Assembly: GCA_947646735.1 (NCBI GenBank)
Contig: CANTFK010000129.1
Span: 434,001 to 498,000 of the forward strand
Reading direction: 5' to 3'
Length of the DNA stretch: 64,000 bases
Source of the DNA: Peronospora farinosa
Taxonomy: Eukaryota > Oomycota > Peronosporomycetes > Peronosporales > Peronosporaceae
A program made the position numbers and the translations under genes. The notes below the pieces were generated by a model. It worked only from the letters and a program-made list of their open reading frames with translations. It searched no databases and was not told the origin of the DNA. Positions 56,478 through 64,000 of this stretch are shown piece after piece (the stretch's first letter is position 1; each line of letters starts with the position of its first letter).

Positions 56478-58059
56478 ATGGACCTTACAGCAGAAGATGA
56501 CGACTTGTTGAGCTACTTTCTGTCTGCTGATGTCACAGCGGAAGTGCCTCCACAGCTGCAATCAAGCACATCTGATCCAGGCACAGGAGATGTCACGATT
56601 GAACAGTTTACAGTCGGTCAAACGGTCCCTTTAGACTCGGAGCAGACGTTTGATAGCGATTTGCTAGCGACTGAAACACCCGTTAGCAGTAACTCGAGCT
56701 TCCAGCAGACACAGAATAGCTTTCCAGAGTGTTCTATGATGCGTCCAATGACCAACGACGATGACTCGTTGTCCAATATGGGGGCGTTGGACACGGACGA
56801 GAAGCGACAGCGGCGACTGGCAAGAAATCGAGAGTCAGCACGTCAAAGTCGCCGTCGTAAGAAACAATATCTGGAGCTGTTGGAGGAAAAGGTGCGTCTT
56901 TGTATTGTAATGCGATCGAAATGAAAGTATTGGACGAGCTGATGTGGTTTTGGAATTGAATGCAGGTTGCCCAATTGACCGAGAGTATCGACACGACTCG
57001 AGCGAGTCACTTGGAGCGCGCAGATGAGGCACTGAATCAAGTACGATCGGAAATATTGAAAAGCCTTGCGGCTGATAGGAAAAATGGCGGCTCAGACGAG
57101 GTACGGACTTGTTTTGGATTGAGTTACGAAGAGCTGAACGAAGTAAAAACGTACTGACGACCTGCTTGATTATGAAGGCTATCCAGGAAAAGATCCGACA
57201 AGGTATTTTGCTGATTCAGGAGCGCTTTGGACCAAACGGTGTGGTAAGCAGATGCGCGAACTGATGTGCAACAAATGCTTGTGCTAAAAGTACAGAAGGA
57301 TGTTAATGCTACTTTATCTGGAATGTCATAATTGTAGGAGCGACTTGCTGTCAAGGACTACAATTTTCGTCAACTTGACAACCTGCTGCTGCCTCCGTAC
57401 TGCCGTTTTCTGTTGTGGCTCAGTATCCAAGATGAATCGTTCTTTGATGAAGCTGATGGAATGGGGGCAAAGAATGCTGTAGATGCACCAGAGAAGAAGA
57501 AAGTCCCTGTTACGGTGAAGAAGGACACGCTTTGGTCGACTCTGACAAACGACCTTGCTCTTACCTACGAGCAGGACGAGAAATTAAAGTCGTTGTACAA
57601 GTAAGTTTGAGCTCCAATGAAGTCGTGGTTTTGTTATGGAAGGATACTGATACGTTGTGCTTCTAAAACAGGTCAGACGACTCAAAAAACGGCAAATCGG
57701 AACGCCGACGGGTAGCAATGGCTGTGGTGCGTGATGATAGTGGAGTTTGTTTGCTTGATGCTGTACTTACTTCTTTATCCTGTACTATCTGCTGACAGAC
57801 TTATTTAAGCAAGCTGAAGAAAAGCCTCGAGCAGCGCTCGGAAGCGGTCCAACGACAAACGGAAATGTTACACTCCATTTTGACGCCAGAGCAGTCACTC
57901 ACATATTTACGGTGGGTAGATGCCAACCAGGATCGATTGCCAGACTTTGTGGATAAAACGCTTAACTCGAGTGCTTCCGATGCGGTGCGCGATATTCTGA
58001 GAAAGGATGACCGCGATCTAACGGTCGAGGACGTGACTGCATTGCTTAGAGAGCTGTAG
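56478..58059 (+). CDS. bZIP transcription factor, six exons
   Basis: Exons 56478-56891, 56966-57100, 57178-57243, 57338-57600, 57672-57726, 57799-58059, total 397 residues, all phases consistent. The basic region reads RRLARNRESARQSRRRKKQY with the canonical Asn, followed by a short leucine zipper (LELLEEKVAQLTESI). Many oomycete bZIP factors have unusual residues at the Asn position; this one does not. The N-terminus is acidic and Ser/Gln-rich, fit for activation. The C-terminal part (RQLDNLLLPPYCRFLLWLSI, LHSILTPEQSLTYLRWVDAN) is a helical domain common to oomycete bZIP factors. The start is the first ATG after the GATA repeats (context TC ATGGACC). Confidence 0.92.
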
Positions 58060-58584
58060 ACCCACGTCAGAGCGCCTCCTCGCCTATTGTTTATGCCTCG
58101 CTGTCCGCAAGCCTTCGCTGTCTCTCGACGTGGCCCATACTATCATGAGTCAATGGCCATTGCTTTGTTTTTTTGTATGTGTCATTTCCTGTTATGGTGA
58201 AAACTGCACCATGATTCATCACGACGATATATGGCGAATTTTAAGCTAGAATTGTATAGCATCCTGCCCGCTACTAAAACAACATTTTTTCTTATCCACT
58301 ACTGTAGCTTTTGCTATATGCATGCAAACTATTGTTAACTTTTGCAATCCCATTATTCTTACACGATGGTGGTGCAAAAAGCGACAACATTCAGAACGTC
58401 AGTAACGCAATTTTTCTTTGTAATAGCTCTAGTCTTATAGGCATGATGTTGTTATAGGCTTTGAGAAGCTCGTGACAACTTTTTTTGCTAAGAACTGTTT
58501 GCCTGTACCAGAGATACTGTACATTGTGATATCACTGTAGTATACGCTCCAGAGTTGGAAGTCATACTGGATGGCGCAATTTAC
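58060..58584. other. Convergent intergenic spacer
   Basis: About 525 bp between the ends of the bZIP and HTH-UPRTase-like genes. AT-rich, with no gene seen. Confidence 0.55.
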
Positions 58585-59949
58585 TTAGCGCCCATCTTGA
58601 TCATTCTTGACAGATGCGTACGAGAACGGCACCACAATCTCGGGGCACAGCGCCTGGTGTAATGTCCATTTGTCGTCAATGGCGGCAGAAATAATCGTGA
58701 CGTCTGTTTACAAAGTAAATCATAAAGTGAGCTATTCGTTCAGTGCATATATGATTGTAAGTCGCTTTTACGTACATGGATAACGACCCGAGATTTCTTC
58801 ACAACCATGCGAGGAGCAGACGACCATGACTAACGATATACTGCTCTCCAATACGCCAACTCTTCGCAACGCCTATTGGTTTACCATACAATTGTTAGCA
58901 TATCAAAAAAGTCATTACAGTGAACAGTTTCCAACCTCGATGGCCTTGCATTCAGCCCCGCCGTTTGCTGACGTTGAGAACAGCAACACTTCGAAGCTAG
59001 CAATATTGTCAGGTACGTCCAAATACTGAAGCTGCCAGTTCACGATGCCATCCTGGTGTACCGCCTTCACGTGGATCTGACCTGCATGAATGGTTAGTAT
59101 TTCCCAGCACTCTTTGACACCACCTTGCTTGATTCTTTACCTGTTGCAAGGTTGGGGTCGATCTGGCCAAAAGCCGTCAAGAATGACACACTTGCACTAC
59201 CCAAGGTGACCGCACAATAAGCGGCACTAGCATAGCCTCGCTCAGTGTTGACAACGCGGCCGATCTCATCATAGTCGTACGTCGCGAGAGCTTCTTCCAC
59301 TAAGATACTAAGTATCACCAACAACATTAGATATGAATGCATGACGAAAAAAGAACCACTACATGATGTCAACTTACAATGTTACTCGAGCAGCTGCACG
59401 TCGAAAAGCGACTGGACTAGTATTTGCATCTCGCAATACCGCCAAAAGGAGCATGACTCTTTTCGAACGGAATTCCAGATTTCGCAGCTGAGATGCAGCA
59501 ATGTTCCGCGTGTTTTTCAATGGCTGCGCGTCATTGCTTCTTAGACTTTGCAATACCCTAGGGTCTTGAATAAGAGTAACCTGCTGTGGTTCCATGTCGT
59601 CCCCGCGTGCAAGAATCTCGTCTCGGTTTTTGTAAATCTGACAGACAGCTGCTCTCGTGACACCGAATTCTCGCGCCAGAGCTGCTTGTTGCTCTCCACC
59701 AGCGACACGCTTAATAATACAGCATCGATCGCTATGACGTAGGTAATTAGGAGGCTTGCGTGTTTTCTTTTTCATTGATATGGAAGGAACTTCATTGGAT
59801 TCGGGTATCTCCATGGCTAATCGTTTGAGCTCGACCCTGGCTTCAAAATTGTCGGGAATAGTGCGTTTTGTATGCGACAAGTTGACACCTTCAAGTCCTT
59901 TTGGTTCGATGTGGAATGAAGACACAAATAACGGGCCTTTTTCCATCAT
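58585..59949 (-). CDS. Helix-turn-helix domain fused to a degenerate uracil-phosphoribosyltransferase-like domain, five exons
   Basis: Exons on the minus strand: 59949-59378, 59307-59141, 59081-58919, 58840-58776, 58703-58585, total 361 residues, all phases consistent. Residues 60-110 form a CENP-B/psq-like helix-turn-helix (HSDRCCIIKRVAGGEQQAAL, FGVTRAAVCQIYKN). After a linker, the rest follows the UPRTase order: LLLAVLRDANTSPVAFRRAA, ILVEEALA, a DPNLATG segment, LQYLDVPDNIASFEVLLFST, and YPYVTIISAAIDDKWTLHQ (family: VTIVTSAID...LN). The PRPP-binding loop, normally DPMLATGG-like after VLL, is changed (FSTSANGGAE), so catalysis is doubtful. A short reading beginning at 59342 looks like a secreted protein but uses intron sequence. 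Possibly a DNA-binding regulator derived from a transposase and a salvage enzyme. Confidence 0.65.
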
Positions 59950-62900
59950 ATGTGAAGACTATGGAAAATTGGGAAATGGGTCCAACGACGGTTCACTGTC
60001 ATGTTGATGTTTTATTTTATCGCTGGGTTTTATTTGTGGTAATGCACGCAACATAAGAGCGTATAAGTTGCATCACACTTGCTGATGGAGACCTTTTTCA
60101 GTTGCTCGTGATCTTTTGTGACACTGCTTGACACGTGCAATTGTGACAAGCAGCGATTTATTTCGTTCAAGTTGCTGGTTTGTAACGGCTACTTAAGTCT
60201 TTTCTGTCATACCAGCTTCTGGGTACCACAAATGTTCGTGGCCAGTGCTCAGCATTTTGCTGGCTTTTTCTTCCAAGCAAGAACATTTTACCAAATTGTT
60301 AGACTATGCAACCTATGAGGTAAGAGGGCGGTAGATACTAGACTGATGCTATTAAACGAAATAAATGACATGTGTCACATGTATGCTTAACGCAGAATCG
60401 GATGGTCGCATTCATCGCGCTGATACTACGTTATCCCATTGAGACTGGAACGCTACCACCGTCCGTATACTGCCTATATATTGTGAACATTAATTCATAT
60501 GCTACTTCAACATGTCCCGCACTTATAAGCAAAATTAAATTCATCTCGTTGGTGTCACTTGAGCAGTATTGTCGTACGTTGATTATAGTGTGTGTATAAG
60601 CAAGCATAACAATCATCGCGTGCTCCACAATATTCACTTCGGTCTAGCTGCGAGTCATTCCATTGACGTGAAACAGTATGTACGAAAAAGTCAACTTCCA
60701 TTTAACACCAGCTGTGCAGGTGATTTCCGATGTCAAAGACATGCTATTAGTTGAGGCTTTACCCGTGCGTCGCTGGGATGTCGAAGCATTAGCATTATCT
60801 ACTGTAAACCGATTGACTAGCACTGCGTTAGTCAGTTTACGAAATTGATGAAAGTAAAGGTAATAAATTGAAGCAGCAGCATGTTTCTTTGATCGATTGA
60901 TAATAGAGGGGACAGACATTCAAATGTACTTGAGAGAAACATTGTTCCGCTTAAAATTCGAAAAAGCGTAACACCTCCACAACAAATTTCTGACACCACC
61001 AGATTTCCAATGAAGACAGATGACTACAGTTTGTGGGGTGTTTAATTTACAACCAAGACGTGATGGGTGAGTAAATATACAAAAAGGATAGGATCCATTA
61101 CAAGCGGGTGTAGTTCACGTCTATAGGTTTTTCGATGATAAATTCGGTGCTGATACTCAATATTACATCTCATAGGATCAGTGCATTCTATATAATCAGT
61201 CAAAGTGTCGACATGTGTAACTTCATAGTTACGCCTCCACAAATGCATTTAAAAATAAAGTAAGGACGAGTACTGCTTTTCCGCGTTTTTAACATACTGT
61301 AGCCTTGGTCTTCTAGCACACTCGTTAACTTCAAGTTACTTATACATAAACTCAAATTTACGTAGGGCTTAAACGGCCATAACATTCGAATATACAGTAT
61401 CCCACACTTGGCATTTGCACTTGGTAAATGGCCTAAACAAAGCAAGTGTGTTTGTGGATAAACTATTCTACCGAAAGCGGCAATCGATGCGCTATGAGAG
61501 AGCACTTGACTCCAGAAAAATGCCGTGATCAATCTGACATCCCGAAAGTAAAGATACTTTTGGTGACGTCTTCAATCTTGCTCTACTTTGAAGAATATAC
61601 GTTGTCTCTGCGTCTATAAACTTTAAGGTTGTTACCCTGTGAACAGCAAGAGTGTCAGACTGGGTGACAAATCCATCGCGCTATACTTTCAGGGTTGTTA
61701 CCTCACACTGCGGTAATCACAATACGTAGTGCTACATGTATTATGTAATTATAGAAGTAGCATTGGCGACGGCTTCATAGCGTAGCCAATCTGCCGAAGA
61801 AATGTACATTCTCCACAATCTGAAGACTTGGCTAAGTCCGCAGACTCAAGCTGAAAAAGCTCTTGATTCGAAGTTTTAACGGCACCCTCACATTCGATAT
61901 TGCAGACGAGAACTTTGCAAAACGCGGTACATCAACCTGTAATAAAAGATGTAGACATAAGTCGGCGTCAATATCTTCAGCCAACATATCTTCGCTAGCG
62001 CATGCTCTAAAGGCTGACAGCGTTTTTATAGGTGCATTGCGGAGCCAAGCATCAAGTCTTGTGTTCCAAGTCACAAGGCGTAATGTTCGACTTTGCAGTA
62101 GCGTCTAACATGAGTACGTCGAAAAATCGTGATAGGTCAAAGCAGAGACGCAGCAGAGTGTCTCGTTGATAGTACAATGCTGCATTCCAAAGTGTGCAGG
62201 CGAAGCAGCTATTGTGTGTAGGGATAGCTCGTTTATTGCAAGTGATATGTCAGTGGGCGCTTGCTTGTGGATCATGTCGAGTGTATGCGTGGAGCAAGGC
62301 TGTCTGTCAACAAAGCATTTGAGTTTTGCGTTTTACACAATAAAACGTTGCAAGGGCGAGTAGAGCTTAAGCATCTTTGAAAACGTCTCACCTAAATAAG
62401 TGAGCCACTGAGTCAATCAAGGGCTTGCTTTAGCCATCCGTTCGTGTCAAATTTGTTCTCGTATAGATCGCTGCTATCTAGGACAGGACTCATTCGAGTC
62501 GAGTACTTCTCACACCAGCATGAAGCCAGGCTAGTCATCACGTAAACTGTATCCTCAAGGCTTCAACTTATATAGAGCTCCACCATCCACACGGAGGCAT
62601 GCTGTGGTTTTTGGCATTGCATCAAACGGTTATCCTAATAGACCACTACGCAAACAGGCTGGAGCTTAAACATAATACATACGAATTGCGGTTCGCAAAA
62701 CTACAAAATCACTAGAATAATGAAGAAGGTCTGACAAAGCGACATTATCTACTACTCCTTTACAATTTCCTTGTTTGTTGAAGCGAGTGATGTAATGGCG
62801 GATGGATTGGAAATGACACCGAGGATTCGTTTGAGCTTCTATATCGAGACGAGACGGAAGACAGGGTTCTCCTAAGCAGGCGGTGGATCTGATTCGTAAC

Positions 62901-63219
62901 AATTGATTTTTCGTATGAAAGGATTATGTCTCTTCGGGAAGGACGATACGGTGTCGAGAAACTTACAAGAGCAAAGCTTTCGGTAATGCAGCGGTGCAAA
63001 GGCTCGATAGAGTAAATAAGAGGATGGCTTAAAGACAATACTATAATGTATTACTGGAAAACGCGCCTGTGGCAGGCAAATGTTTTCTAGGGTTTTGATC
63101 AGTAAATAAACCTGAGATTTGGGCTCATTAGGTTTAATAATCAAATTAGAGTTAATAATGTACTGCCTAGTCACTTTGACTGATGAGCCACAAAAAACAT
63201 AAACTCTGCACACCCTACA
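59950..63219. other. Gene-poor AT-rich end region
   Basis: Over 3 kb with only short, unsupported frames on both strands. One minus-strand frame (61832-62074) has protein-like composition but no recognised domain. This may be decayed transposon or effector-gene sequence. Confidence 0.5.
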
Positions 63220-63245
63220 TGTAACGGGATGATCCCCCCGTTACA
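63220..63245. repeat. Inverted repeat resembling an LTR terminus
   Basis: TGTAACGGG and its reverse complement CCCGTTACA flank an 8-base loop. LTRs of some oomycete retroelements start with similar TGTAAC palindromes, so this could be the 5' end of a solo LTR reaching rightwards. The other end was not found. Confidence 0.35.
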
Positions 63246-64000
63246 TAACATTGACTAGGTGCCAATTTGAATATTATCTTAGCGAAAATTATTCAGCAAT
63301 ACTGTCCTAGCTTATAATATTCGTCGACAATGTTACCTTTATCATAATATTGCTGTCGCATTTCCTTGAAATTGGAGATGCCACTGACACAGCGTAAGTA
63401 AATTATACAATGGCAGTATACTCGCAGGTGCTCCGTTACATCGGTAGTTTTTCGTGGTCCGTTCAACGACCAGCGACTCATCCTATATGGATCCAGCGGA
63501 TGTAGAACGTCATCACGCACCGCGTGATGATTTATGTGAACTCGAATAGCAGGCGGTACAACGTGTGGCTGAAATCGTAGAAGATGCCTATGTCGGTAAC
63601 ATGTTTCTCGTCTCCACTCTGTTCACAAGCAATGGTGCTAGATGCAGAGAGGAAGTTCGTAGCGCAGTGTAAAAGGATTCTGTCATTTGTGTGTTAGCTT
63701 CTGCGTTTCCTGTCTTGCCTCTCATTCGCTCATGTCCAATCAAGCTGATTTTTCCAGCTGAAGCTTACGATGCTAAGAAAACCTACATGTCCAAAGTCGT
63801 TAGCCGCAACTCCAAGTGTCCTACCACGCCCCTCATGCATGTTCGTTATTAACGTGGTCATCTACCCAGCACTTATTCAATGCGAATTCTCACACACTCT
63901 ACTCGACTCCATTCAAAAAGAGCAATATACAACCATCATCAAGTTCATGTTGAATGAACTTGGTGCAGCAATAAAACAGCTCACCTACTACAGGAGCAAG
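63246..64000. other. Unassigned end of window
   Basis: About 750 bp, possibly retroelement-derived. Frames such as AVQRVAEIVEDAYVGNMFLV near 63550 are short and broken. No gene supported. Confidence 0.4.

Noticed and set aside
59094..59342. Small secreted protein starting at 59342
   Set aside because: Its hydrophobic start lies in an intron of the HTH-UPRTase-like gene; removal of the intron gives a continuous conserved frame.
61832..62074. Minus-strand frame with protein-like composition
   Set aside because: Too short, no recognisable domain and stops on both sides.
1..64000. CRISPR array or bacterial operon structure
   Set aside because: No regular spacer-repeat pattern; introns and gene content are eukaryotic.

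Overview
The window is nuclear DNA of a plant-associated oomycete of the Peronosporales (a Phytophthora or downy-mildew type genome). The evidence is dense, intron-poor genes with 60-120 bp GT-AG introns, a cluster of secreted trypsin-like proteins that includes a glucanase-inhibitor-like member with a lost catalytic serine, a crinkler (CRN) effector relic with an oomycete-type initiator element, and a seven-helix receptor fused to an INPP4-type inositol polyphosphate 4-phosphatase, an architecture known from oomycetes. I cannot settle genus or species from the sequence alone. The annotated introns and exon joins are my own reading of splice sites and reading phase; no transcript evidence was available.

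Layout. 1-5.5 kb: three S1A protease-like genes in tandem on the minus strand. 5.8-8.4 kb: a six-exon M3 oligopeptidase. 8.7-19.6 kb: a rearranged block. It begins with an F-box gene fragment and ends with a SPRY-domain fragment. Between them lie 1.32 copies of a 7,313 bp unit, seen as a 2,373 bp direct repeat (9500-11872 and 16813-19185, one difference noticed). The unit carries a large unrecognised protein gene, a broken CRN-HNH gene, and eIF2-gamma and catalase pseudogene pieces joined head to tail. 20.9-29.3 kb: a helix-turn-helix protein of unknown role, an Ada3-like SAGA subunit, an R3H RNA-binding protein and a protein with repeated beta-type modules, with AT-rich spacers.

30-31.4 kb: a 490 bp polypyrimidine tract, then a NudC-domain chaperone gene. 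31.7-38.1 kb: the receptor-INPP4 gene, divergent from a ribosome-biogenesis WD40 gene (Utp7/WDR46). 40.2-44.4 kb: cullin-1 and an FHA-RING ubiquitin ligase. 44.7-50.6 kb: a chromodomain, RS-rich, multi-membrane-span protein, convergent with nucleoporin Nup133. 50.8-58.1 kb: a WW-PDZ-coiled coil-PH scaffold, an R3H protein and a bZIP factor. 58.6-59.9 kb: a helix-turn-helix domain fused to a degenerate uracil-phosphoribosyltransferase-like domain. The last 4 kb holds no gene I can support.

Most genes outside the rearranged block are ordinary housekeeping or regulatory loci. Three of the otherwise conserved genes show single-base frame breaks, two of them in homopolymers, so sequencing error is likely there. 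The most unusual points are the split F-box/SPRY locus with its partial tandem unit, the chromodomain-RS-membrane protein that resembles the lamin B receptor in layout, the HTH-UPRTase-like fusion, and the receptor-INPP4 protein.
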